Translations under genes and position numbers: made by a program | Notes under the pieces: model-generated | The model's database searches: none | Seen by the model: only the letters and a program-made list of their open reading frames with translations | Told to the model about the DNA's origin: nothing | DNA from: Schoenoplectus triqueter | Lineage: Eukaryota; Streptophyta; Magnoliopsida; Poales; Cyperaceae | Assembly: GCA_964058805.1 (NCBI GenBank) | Contig: CAXKVV010001848.1 | Span: forward strand, 1 to 24,097 | DNA length: 24,097 nucleotides | Direction of reading: 5' to 3' | In this document: positions 11,824 through 21,000 of the stretch, piece after piece | Numbering within the stretch: position 1 is the stretch's first letter | Layout: the number at the start of each line of letters is the position of its first letter

Positions 11824-12217
11824 GAACATCATTTTAAAAAATAAAAAATGATGACTTAAAAAGCTCAAAATACTCCAAATTTTTGCATCCCACAAGATTT
11901 TTATATAAAGAATTTAATGAGAATGATAAATTAAAATTTCGAAATGATTTAATTTGTTTTTTGAGTTAAGCTCACGGAAGACCTTCGTAAGCTTAAGCTC
12001 GCGGTATCTCCACTATATATATATAAAGTAAAGATACCGTGAGTTTAACCTCATAAAGGTCTTCTCTGAGCTTAACTTAGAAAGTATAACAAATCATCTC
12101 CAAATTTTAATTTATCATGCTTATTAAATTCTTTATATGAAAATCTTATGGGATGCAAAAATTTGGAGTATTTTAAACTTTTTAAGTCACCATTTTTTAT
12201 TTTTAAAAATGATGTTC
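11824..12217. mobile_element. Foldback (hairpin) element with arms of about 185 bp
   Basis: The left arm (about 11824-12009) and right arm (about 12033-12217) are inverted copies that match almost throughout, with a short AT-rich loop between. Shared landmarks, reading each arm from its outer end, are GAACATCATTTT, ATGACTTAAAAAG or GTGACTTAAAAAG, TACTCCAAATTTTTGCATCC, GATAAATTAAAATTT, AGTTAAGCTCA and CGGTATC. There is no coding capacity. I find no clear target duplication, so the mobile origin is inferred from the foldback structure and from the third partial copy next door. Confidence 0.75.
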
Positions 12218-12230
12218 AAACATTCAATTT

Positions 12231-12395
12231 TTTAGAGCTAATTTTCAAAAATGAAAAATCATGACTTAAAAAGCTCAAAATACTCCAACTTTTTTCATCC
12301 CACAAAATTTTCATATAAATAATTTAATGAACATGATAAATTAAAATTTGAAGATGATTTGATGTATTTTCTAAGTTAAACTCACGGTATCTTTA
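12231..12395. repeat. Third, single-arm copy of the adjacent foldback repeat
   Basis: This is a direct-orientation copy of the left arm of the 11824-12217 element. It carries ATGACTTAAAAAGCTCAAAA, TACTCCAA, CATCCCACAA, GATAAATTAAAATTTG, AAGTTAAACTCACGGTATCT in the same order. It lacks an opposite arm and stops where the (CT)n tract starts. It is either a truncated element or the product of unequal exchange. Confidence 0.75.

Positions 12396-12455
<60 letters not shown>
12396..12455. repeat. (CT)n followed by (TA)n microsatellite
   Basis: A pure CT run (12396-12419) passes directly into a pure TA run (12420-12455). The TA run forms the left border of the next foldback element. Confidence 0.95.
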
Positions 12456-12460
<5 letters not shown>

Positions 12461-12919
12461 GTTGTAGTGCTTCGTGAAGCAAAAATATATTTTACTTCAG
12501 TTTCAAATCTTATATTTCGAGAGCTCGAAATATCAATCTAATTAGTCTACAATAATTCAAATATTGAAAACCTGTTGAATACCAAATTTTACTATTTTTG
12601 AATCTTTATAATTATTTTTTTATTTTTGAAAGATGATAATTTTTTAGATACACCTATCTTTATTTTATTATTATTTTTGAGGTATTTTTTTTAAATCCTA
12701 AAAACATAGTTAGAAAGTTTCAAATATAATTAAATTTGATATTCTATAAGATTTAAATATAAACTAATTTTCAAATATAATTAAATTTGATATTCTATAA
12801 GATTTAAATATATAGTTTATGTTGGGTGAATTAGATTAGAAATTTTAATTTTAATTTTGTGAGATTTTTTTAAGCCGAAGCAAAATCCTATATGTTTCAC
12901 GAAGCACCATAAGATCTCC
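12456..12919. mobile_element. TA-bordered inverted-repeat element 1 (MITE-like)
   Basis: The ends are inverted copies over about 50 bp. The left end carries GTGCTTCGTGAAGCAAAAAT (12469-12488), and the right end, on the minus strand, carries GGTGCTTCGTGAAACATAT. Both borders are (TA)n. The centre is AT-rich with no gene and holds a 51-bp-period direct duplication at 12718-12812. The family relation to element 3 is clear from the shared GTGCTTCG(C/T)GAAGCA terminus. Confidence 0.7.
12718..12812. repeat. Two identical 44-bp units, 51 bp apart
   Basis: 12718-12761 and 12769-12812 are identical (TTTCAAATATAATTAAATTT and on), separated by AACTAAT. The perfect identity inside an old element indicates a recent local duplication. 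Confidence 0.85.
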
Positions 12920-12930
12920 TTATATATATA

Positions 12931-13265
12931 GTTATACTATGGTTAGTTGCGAAGTACAAAATATTTTTGGACTTCACGTCGTATCTTCCATTTCCGAATT
13001 TAAAATATCGATCCGACCGTTAAAAATGTTCTTCATATTGAAATATGTTTGGAGATCAAATTTTATATTTTTTTGAATTTTTTTCTTTATTTTTGAGGGG
13101 ATAAAAATGCATTGAGTTTATGATTTTTAATAAGAACATTTTTTTAATCTCCAAAGAAGAGAAAAAAAATTCTAAAAAATAAAAAAATTGGTCTCCAAAT
13201 ATATTTCAATATGGATAACACTTTTAACGGTCGGATTGATGTTTTGAATTCGAAAATAGGAGATA
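12931..13265. mobile_element. TA-bordered foldback element 2, right end shortened
   Basis: The left arm (about 12931-13110) and right arm (about 13150-13265) are inverted copies. Landmarks are CGAATTTAAAA/TTTTGAATTCG, ATCGATCCGACCGTTAAAA against TTTTAACGGTCGGATTGAT, and TTCATATTGAAATATGTTTGGAGA against TCTCCAAATATATTTCAATATGGA. The outer part of the left arm (GTTATACTATGGTTAGTTGC to CTTCACGTC, about 55 bp) has no partner: the right arm stops at GGAGATA and runs straight into (TA)n. This is either loss of the end or its replacement by the microsatellite. Confidence 0.7.

Positions 13266-13296
<31 letters not shown>
13266..13296. repeat. (TA)n tract between foldback elements 2 and 3
   Basis: An uninterrupted TA run of about 30 bp. 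Confidence 0.95.
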
Positions 13297-13299
<3 letters not shown>

Positions 13300-13700
13300 T
13301 AATGCTATGGTGCTTCGCGAAGCAAAAATTTTTTTGTGCTTCGCGTCCGTATCTCGAATTTAAAAGTTCAAACGGCCGATCCAAACATTTGAGCATCATC
13401 TTCATATTGAAATATCCTTGGAGATCAAATTTTATATTTTTTTGAATCTTTTTTATATTTTTTAGATGGGTACAAAGTCGCTTGTTTTGGATGGTGCAGA
13501 AATCTTTATATCAACAAACTTTGTACCCATCTAAAAAATATCAAAAAAATTTAAAAAATATATAAAATTTGATCTCCAAGGATATTTCAATATGAAGATG
13601 ATGTTCAACGGTTTGGATCGGCCGTTTGAACTTTTAAATTCGAGATACGGACGCGAAGCACAAAATTTTTTTTGTTTCGCGAAGCACCATAGCATTACTC
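13297..13700. mobile_element. TA-bordered foldback element 3, nearly complete hairpin of 404 bp
   Basis: The arms 13297-13478 and 13518-13700 are inverted copies of about 182 bp with very few differences, separated by a 39-bp loop. The termini read GAGTAATGCTATGGTGCTTC on each strand, followed by CGCGAAGCA, TTGTGCTTCGCGTCCGTATC and TCGAATTTAAAAGTTCAAAC. The inner ends are AGATGGGTACAAAGT and its complement. Both sides are long (TA)n tracts, so the target duplication is probably TA or lost in the repeat. There is no coding capacity. It is the best preserved of the four TA-bordered elements and serves as a reference for the family. Plant MITEs of the MICRON type also sit in TA microsatellites; I note the resemblance in insertion habit, not identity. 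Confidence 0.85.

Positions 13701-13745
<45 letters not shown>
13701..13745. repeat. (TA)n tract between foldback elements 3 and 4
   Basis: TA repeats of about 40 bp with a single TG interruption near the start. Confidence 0.95.
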
Positions 13746-13748
<3 letters not shown>

Positions 13749-14156
13749 GAGATGTGTGCTAATGTACTTTATAAAATATAAAATACTTTGTACTTCACAC
13801 CTATATTTCATGTTTTAAAATTCAAATGGACGATCTAAACCTTTAAATATAATTTTCATATCAAAATCTCTTTGGTGATCGAATTATATATATTTTTTTA
13901 AAACATCCCTATTTTTAAGGGCTATAAAATTCATTGATTTGACGTCTTCTAAACCATTCAATATCAACGATTTTCTATCCCTTTAAGTAAATAGCAAAAA
14001 AATTCAAAAAATATAAAATTTGATCACAAAAAAATTTTTGATATGAATATCATATTTAACGTTTTGGATCGTCCATTTAAATTTTAAAATATGAGATATA
14101 AACATAAAGTATGAAATATTTTGTGCTTTATAAAATACATTAGCACACATCTCTCT
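13746..14156. mobile_element. TA-bordered foldback element 4, 411 bp
   Basis: The termini are AGAGAGATGTGTGCTAATGT and its inverse at the right end (ACATTAGCACACATCTCTCT, with one base different at the inner edge). The arms run inward for about 190 bp each. Shared inner landmarks are TGTACTTCACACCTATATTTCAT against an inverted ATGAGATATAAACATAAAGTA, and AAATGGACGATCTAAACC against GGATCGTCCATTT. Spacing and order of these blocks parallel element 3, so the elements belong to one superfamily, but this copy is much more diverged between its arms. Confidence 0.8.
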
Positions 14157-14177
14157 ATATATATAGAGAGGTTGACT

Positions 14178-14220
14178 AAAATACAACGCGTTGCACGGAT
14201 GCTCCCGTGCAATTCGTTAA
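14178..14220. other. GC-rich hairpin, possible transposon end
   Basis: TTGCACGG at 14191-14198 pairs perfectly with CCGTGCAA at 14205-14212 across a 6-nt loop. The stem extends outward (CAACGCG against TTCGTTA) with two mismatches. A short GC-rich hairpin at the edge of AT-rich sequence is seen near Helitron 3' ends, but the required CTRR terminus after the hairpin is not seen on either strand; the minus strand offers only TTTTAGTC. The function is unassigned. Confidence 0.4.
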
Positions 14221-14956
14221 AATCTCAAAATTTAAGTTTTATATATATATATATGAGGAAAAAGAGGATAGAAACTAAAGTGTATTTGTAATGTACCGGC
14301 TTGCCCTGCAGCAACACTGAAAAAGTACCAAACAATGAGCTGAAATTGAAATGGAAGGAAAAGTATAACAGGCTATCAAGAGCCTTCTGAAAAAAAAAAC
14401 CACAAAATGCAATAATAATACTTTATTACTAACCCCACTATCCTACTCTCCTCGAATAACTGGTAATATTATAGGCAGATGAACAAACATACCGATTTTA
14501 TTTTTAAATCAGAGCTGCCAACCACGAATTTGAAAGTTGAAAACTGCAGATTCAGAAATACCATATCATAAATAAGTTCATAACCCAAATGGCAGACATC
14601 CCAACTCTTAGCAATTATACTTTGTTAAAGATTCAAAGGTACTCTCAAAAGACTAGACAAGTCTTCTCTCATAGTCAAGACCTCCGAATTATGCTTAAAG
14701 TGACCTTTGCTGTTGACTGATGTTGTCCATACTCCACAGCCCTTCCAAAAGGTTCTTTAGAAAATTAGAGCTGATGACGTCTTATTACCCCAGTGAATAT
14801 TCACAATTTTTTATATAAACATCGACAAACATGAAGCCATTAATATAAGAAAATAAATAATTGTGTCCAGGGCATCTCAATAAATTGAGTCATCATGACA
14901 TTATCAGCTACCAGAATACTACAACATAGCCACAAAAGAACACATACTGCTATCCC
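14221..14956. other. Intergenic sequence between the foldback cluster and the MULE
   Basis: The composition is more balanced than elsewhere, but there is no coding frame of note. It begins with another short (TA)n tract at 14240-14254. This stretch was next to 22355 onward before the MULE arrived, so it may hold sequence once close to the 3' end of the transporter gene. Confidence 0.5.
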
Positions 14957-14965
14957 TCAATACAC
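14957..14965. repeat. Left 9-bp target duplication of the MULE
   Basis: TCAATACAC, identical to 22346-22354 at the far end of the element. Confidence 0.85.
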
Positions 14966-15097
14966 CAGCTTTTTTTATATAATTATTATTAAAATAGTAT
15001 TATTAATAATAAGAGAGAAACGGCTAATTTTATAACTACGAATAACAGCGCGCCACTGGCACTGGCGCGGAGCAAACACGCCACTGAGAGTAGCGCG
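14966..15097. repeat. Left terminal inverted repeat of the MULE with palindromes
   Basis: It starts CAGCTTTTTTTATATAATTA. At its inner side are GC-rich imperfect palindromes: CGCGCCA/TGGCGCG arms at 15049-15069 and CGCCACT-GAG-AGTAGCG at 15079-15095. These are the left-hand counterparts of the array at 22120-22258. Confidence 0.8.
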
Positions 15098-15107
15098 GTT
15101 ACCCCTT

Positions 15108-15114
15108 TATAAAA
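15108..15114 (+). promoter_or_regulatory. TATA box inside the left end of the MULE
   Basis: TATAAAA, located 163 bp before the ATG at 15277 and just after the subterminal palindromes. MULE TIRs often carry the promoter of the element's gene; the position fits such a role for the decayed gene at 15277-17940. Confidence 0.5.
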
Positions 15115-15119
15115 CAGCA

Positions 15120-15143
15120 ACGCGCAGGAGACCATCTGCGCGG
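15120..15143. repeat. GC-rich palindrome after the left MULE end
   Basis: CGCGCAG at 15121-15127 is matched by CTGCGCG at 15136-15142 around the 8-nt loop GAGACCAT. It is the third GC-rich dyad at the left end of the element. Confidence 0.7.
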
Positions 15144-15159
15144 TTGAAGAGAGGAAAAA

Positions 15160-15268
15160 ACATAAAAAAAAAAAGAAAGAAGAGAAGAGAAGAGAGAGAA
15201 GAGAAAGAGAAGAGAGAGAAAGAGAAGAGAGAAAAAGAGAAGGGAGAGAAGAGAAAGAGAAGAGAGAA
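15160..15268. repeat. Purine-rich (GA)n-type tract in the MULE leader
   Basis: About 100 bp of almost pure A and G on the + strand, built from AGAGAAG and AGAGAGA units. It ends a few bases before the ATG at 15277 and would form part of the 5' UTR of the element's gene. Confidence 0.85.
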
Positions 15269-15319
15269 CGTGTGGGATGAGATCGAGTGCGGAAAAATTA
15301 TTGGATTTTGCTATTGAAG

Positions 15320-16075
15320 GTAAGTTTTATTTATATAAATAATTAGAATTGAAATGCAAATTGTATAGATTAATTGTGAACAAATTAAAAATAAATTGTA
15401 GAATAATTGCAAATTGTAGATTAATTATAAATTATAAATTAATTGTAAATTATAGATTAATTTGTAAATGAATTGTAGATTGATTGTATAGATTAATTAT
15501 AAATTATAAAATAATTGTGAATGAATTGCTAATTAATTATATAGATTAATTATAATTTAATTTTATTGATTAATTATAGAATATATTAATTAGGTATTAA
15601 TTATGTAGATTAATTATAGATTTAATTTATTATTTAATTGTAGAATAGATTAATTATGTTTGAATTGTAGATTAATTTTTGTAGAATAATTATAATTAAA
15701 TTTATTATTTAATTATATATTATTTTAATTATAGATTAATTATTGATTAATTGTGTAAAATATTTATAGATTAATTATTGATTAATTATATTATTTAATT
15801 AGATTATTTGTATATTATTTTTATAGATTAATTAGATAGTAATTATAATTTAATTATTAATTATATTAATTAGAACGTAATATTACATTAATTTAATTAA
15901 TTAGATTAGATTAATTATATATTAATTATATAGATTAATTAGAAATTAATTATAGATAAATTAGATATTAATTATAAATTAATTATAGATTAATTAGATA
16001 TCAATTATAAATTAATTGTAGATTATTGTACATTTATAATTAGGTTCGTAATATTAATTGAAATAAAATTATTTT
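15320..16075. repeat. AT-rich minisatellite-like stretch (intron of the MULE gene)
   Basis: About 750 bp built from variants of TAGATTAATTATAAATTAAT in the same orientation, repeated dozens of times with changing length. It begins right after the GTAAGT donor at 15320, so it was probably an intron of the element's gene expanded by slippage. No function visible. Confidence 0.7.
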
Positions 16076-16479
16076 TATAATAGATAATAGCAAACGAGCA
16101 ACACAATGAAAATGTCATCCTTTATTTCCCTAACGACAAACATCAGACACATTATAATCAGGCAGAGGTATATTATATTTAAAAAAATTATAAATAAAAT
16201 ACATATATATGAGAAGCTAATTATAAAATTATAATTATAGAGAGATAGCAATGTCATTCGTTTCTGCACTCATCGTCCGACAATACCGTACATCTCATAC
16301 ATTCGGGATAGGTTACGAGGTATGAGATTTTTTCATCTCACCAGACTGCAAGAGATCTATGTTCAAGAAGCGAGAGATCTATGGAGCCGCTAGCAAACCA
16401 CTTCAGCCTTACCAGTACCATCGGCAGCAGAGATCCCTAACGTGCCTCACAGAAAATGCACGGTATACTGAAATTTATA

Positions 16480-17040
16480 AAGTTTATATATCTATACACC
16501 AAGCTTTAAAAAATAAATTTTTTTAACCATTTTAACGATTTTGACAGACTCTGACATTAAGTTTTTGAGAAAAAACGAATTTAACAGGTTTTCTCTGATT
16601 TAACTATTTTTATCTCACGTTAAACTTGTTAAAACCGTTAAAATCATTAAAAAAATAAAAAAATGTATTTAACGATTGAATTTTTTTGTTTTAAATTTTA
16701 ATAGTTTGTGACTCAAAATTTTTATTTCTTATAATTTTTTGATGTAAAATTAAGACTCTAATAAAAAAACAGAAAGCAAATACATCATGTAATTGTTTAA
16801 TTATGATAGTTTATTATAATTTAAGATTTTTAACTTTAAGTACTTAATTAATATTGTAATTATTATTTTTACTTAATTTTATTAATTATTAAGTACTAAT
16901 GATATGATAATGTATTTCTTTGCCTTTTAAATATCAATTAATAGGTAAAAAATGATTGACCGTTTTATAATTTAACGGCCGTATAAAACCATTAAAATCG
17001 TTAACCGTTAACTGATCACCTCACCGTTAAGAGCTGTTAA
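16480..17040. other. AT-rich spacer with scattered GTTAAAA/AACGATTTT motifs
   Basis: No coding frame. Motifs such as TTTTAACGATTTT and AAACCGTTAAAATC occur in both orientations (for example 16528-16544, 16634-16650, 16987-17012). They suggest an old foldback insertion inside the MULE, but the ends cannot be fixed. It separates two coding-like segments and would be intronic. Confidence 0.35.
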
Positions 17041-17962
17041 ATATTTTTTTTTAAATCTTGTTATATGCATTAATCGATAATAAGTAATATATGTGTAATC
17101 AATGTGTAATAAATAGATCGTTAGGGTTACTAAGAGAGCACTAAAGACGGTCCGATGGGCAGTCACTAGGGGATGGAGATGGTTTGGTAAGATTATGCTC
17201 TCAGAATGCAAAGGGAATTTTGAGGATGCAAAGATACCTCATAAGATGGACGAGTTTCTATAGGCGGCAGGATTAACCATGGATATTGATGTTATTCTAA
17301 ATTCGATGGGTGATTCGGAGGCTTCACCGACTCCACATCCCCCACATTTTCCCTATAAAAATGCTAACTTCACAACTATCTTCGGCAACATAAGTATTGT
17401 AACTTAATTTAAAATTTTAAAATATGAACAATGTAATTCTAACAACTTGAACTTTTTTAACAGCTGTCAGAGAACTACGATTGGAATGACGTTATTGTTA
17501 GGTTGTCTGCTGATATTTCTAATCTGTTGGGTACGTAGTTCTCAGATTCATTCAGCACTCAGCATTTCTCATAGACCCAGCACATACTGATGAATCTTGT
17601 ACAACCACCTCAGTAGTACGGTCATCAGTATGATCAGCGATACGGGCAGCAGTAACCTCAGTAGTACGATCCTCGACAATATGATTTTCCATTAGGACCT
17701 GAAAAGTCATCGCATATTCAGGCGGATGTTGTAGAACCTACACAGACAAAGGATTTCACACCACTTACTCTTGGTCGGGAGCATCGTGACAAAGGATTTC
17801 GCATATTGCTCTTGGTTGGTTGTTTATTTTATAACTTAGTAAATGTAATGATAAAAAAATTTTAATCAACTCACTGATGTAATGTGTTTACTTTTACAAG
17901 GACGACCGAGACCCCCATCAACTTGTTAGGCATCGTCATGAGTAGTGTTTTATTTTTATCTT

Positions 17963-17984
17963 TATTATTGTATTACGAGTCTAT
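17963..17984. repeat. Left target duplication of the LINE (22 bp, imperfect)
   Basis: It reads TATTATTGTATTA then CGAGTCTAT and matches 21620-21641 at 20 of 22 positions (the right copy has TGACTCTAT). Confidence 0.8.
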
Positions 17985-18039
17985 GTGGACTAATTTCCGC
18001 ACAGTCTGTCCCAAGCTAGAATAAAGGAGGAGGGTTGCG

Positions 18040-21000
18040 GTGGGTGCGGCGAGCCCTGCACTAAAACAGTCAATCTTTATGGAAATAAAACCCAATCAAT
18101 TTTCGTTGGGACGTCACCCTCTTAGCGACGCGCCATATTGGAACCCGGATATGGTAATAAGAGAACAAGGGTCGGGTCGTCACCGCCTTAGTGGCGCGCC
18201 ATATTGGAACTCGAATATGGTGACAAGTGAGCGAGGGCCGGATCGTCATCACCTTAGTGACGCGTTGCATCGGCGCCCGGATGTAGTGTCAAATGAACAA
18301 GGATCTTCGCACTTGACTCGACGAGTGCGAGGGACAAAGAAGCTAGTCGGGGAAAGTAGAATTTGTTTAGATAGTTGGAATGTAGGGTCCTTAACAGGTA
18401 AGCTAAGAGAGTTAGTTGATACTGCGATTAAGAGACGCGTTAATATCTTATGTGTTCAGGAGACTAAATGGACGGGTGGGAAGGCTAAAGAGATGGAGAA
18501 TACAAGCTTTAAATTATGGTACACGGGAAAAGAACGAAGTAGAAATGGTGTAGGCATCTTAATTGATAAGAGCCTCAAGAATGGAGTTGTCGCAGTTAGG
18601 AGACAAGGGGACAGGATCATCATGATCAAATTGATTTTTAGAGATTTGGTCTTGAACGTCATCAGTGCGTATGTCTCACTAATAGGTTTGAGCAATGATG
18701 TCAAGAAACGATTCTGGGAAGACTTAGAGGACATGGTTAGAGGAGTGCCTAGCAGTGAAAAACTCTTCATTGGAGGTGATCTTAATGATCATGTTGGCAC
18801 AGGTAGAGGGGGGTTTGAGAGAATACATGGGGGTTTTGGATATGGTGAACAGAATTAAGAGAGAAAAGACATCTTGAACTTCACTATAACTTATGACTTC
18901 ATGGTAGCGAACACCTTCTTTAGAAAGAAAAAAATTGCATTTAATTACTTTCAGCAGTGGCCAACACTCGAGCCAGATCGATTTTATCCTGACTAGAAGA
19001 GAGGAGAGACCAAACTGCATGGATTGTAAGATTATACCTGGCGAGTGTGTTGTCACAAAACATAAACTTTTGGTGGCTGATTTTTATTTTCAAGTATGCG
19101 TTCGACGAGATAGAGACATGAAAATAACGAGAACGATGTGGTGGAAGCTCAAAGAGGACGTTTCTCAGATGTTTAAGAATAAAGTTATTGCAGAAGGATC
19201 GTGAAACGAAGATGAGGATGCGGATAATATGTGGAAGAATATGACGACTCACATTCGGAAGGTGACTATAGATGTGTTTGGAGTAACTAGAGGAAATAAA
19301 CGTGAACCTAAAGACACTTGGTGGTAGAATGATGAAGTACAAAAGGCTATCAATGAGAAGAAAGAATATTACAAACGTTTACATCACAACAAGAGTGATG
19401 AAAACATACAGAAGTACAAAGAAGCTAGAAGAAACGCAAAGAAAGCTGTGAGCAAAGCAAGGGGTCAGACATACACGGAGTTGTATCGGAAATTAGATAC
19501 GAAAGAGGGCGAAAATGATGTCTACAAAATGGCTAAACTTCGAGAAAGGAAGACAAGAGACTTCCACTAAGTTAAATGTATTAAGAATGAGGCTGATAGA
19601 CTTTTGGTGAAAAATGAGGAGATTAAGAACAGATGGAGAGCATACTTCGACAAGCTATTCAACGACGAGAGTGAGAAAACCGCGATCGAGTTGGACGACT
19701 CAATTGACACCAATAGGCGATTTGTTCAGAGAATTCAAGAGTCTGAGGTGAAAGAAGCTTTAAAAAAGAAGAAAACAAGTAAGACTTTAGGACCGGATGA
19801 CATCTCAATTAAGGTATGGAGATGTCTTGGAGATATAGCAATAGTGTGACTCACTAAACTATTTAATACCCTTTTTCGGTTCAATAAGATGCCTGATGAG
19901 TGGAGAAGAAGTATATTAGTATCAATCTTCAAGAATAATTGATATATTCAAAGTTGTACTAATTACAGAGGAATTAAGCTCATGAGTCATACCATAAAGC
20001 TTTGGGAGAGAGTGATCGAGCACCGTTTAAGAAAACTGACAACTGTCTTTAAAAATCAGTTTGGTTTTATGCCTGGGAGGTCCACTATGGAGGCAATTTT
20101 CTTGATAAAATAACTTATGAAGAGACATCGAGAACAGAAGAAGGACCTACATGTGATATTTATTGATTTAGAGAAAGCGTATGATAAAATTTCCGAGAAA
20201 TATCATGTGGTGGGCGCTCAAAAGGAAACTAGTCCCAACAAAGTACGTTACCCTTATTAAGGATATGTACATAAATGTTGTGACTTATGTCAGAGCATGT
20301 GACAGCGAGTCTGATACATTTCCTATCAAGATAGGATTACATCAAGGGTCAGCATTGAGTCCATATATTTTCACCTTAGTGATGGACGAGATCACAAAGG
20401 ACATACAAGAAGATATTCCTTGGTGTATGCTTTTTGCTGATGATGTAGTGCTGATTGACGATAGCAGAATTAGAGTCAATCAGAAACTAGAGTTGTGGAG
20501 ACAAACTTTAAAATCGAAAGGTTTTAGACTTAGTAGGACAAAAACTGAATATATGAGGTGTCAGTTCAGTGGGGAAAACTTAGATGACGGAGATGTTAGT
20601 TTGGATGGACGAGTAGTACCCATAAATGACACATTTCGGTATTTAGGATCGATGTTGCAGAGTGAATGAGAGATCGATAAAGATGTGAGTCATAGAATAA
20701 GAGCTTGATGGGTAAAATAAAGATAAGCATCTAGTGTTCTTTGTGACAAGAATGTCCCAAACAAACTAAAAGACAAATTCTACAGGACGGTGATTAGACC
20801 CGCGATGTTATATGACGCAGAATGTTGGACTACAAAGAAGACAACACATCCAGAAGATGAGTGTAGCTGAAATACGAATGTTGCGTTGGATATATGGCCA
20901 GACAAGGAAAGATCGAATCAGAAATGATGATATTAGGGACAAACTTGGGGTAGCATCAATTCAAGAGAAGCTAGTCCAACATCGTTTGGGATGGTTTGGT

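Larger units (their letters stand above)
15277..17940 (+). pseudogene. Decayed spliced gene carried by the MULE, product not identified
   Basis: A short first exon is suggested by ATG at 15277, 14 open codons (MRSSAEKLLDFAIE) and a consensus donor G|GTAAGT at 15319-15324. Further coding-like stretches have ordinary base composition amid AT-rich spacers: about 16085-16163 (NENVILYFPNDKHQTHYNQA), 16240-16440 (DSNVIRFCTHRPTIPYISYI, then RDRLRGMRFFHLTRLQEI), 17117-17390 (WFGKIMLSECKGNFEDAKI and a proline/histidine-rich patch), and 17464-17830 (ENYDWNDVIVRLSADISNLL, then a Q/Y-rich part with PQQYGHQYDQRYGQQ-like repeats if stops are ignored). A last segment follows an acceptor-like CAAG at about 17900 (GRPRPPSTC). 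Stops interrupt the frames at several points, so no intact product is possible. The Q-rich tail and the ending loosely recall plant mobile domain (MAIN-like) genes found in MULEs, but the diagnostic core motif is not visible. I leave it unassigned. Confidence 0.4.

Noticed and set aside
18456..19342. Open frames of 104-133 codons on the minus strand
   Set aside because: All are antisense to the LINE endonuclease region, which has clear family motifs on the + strand.
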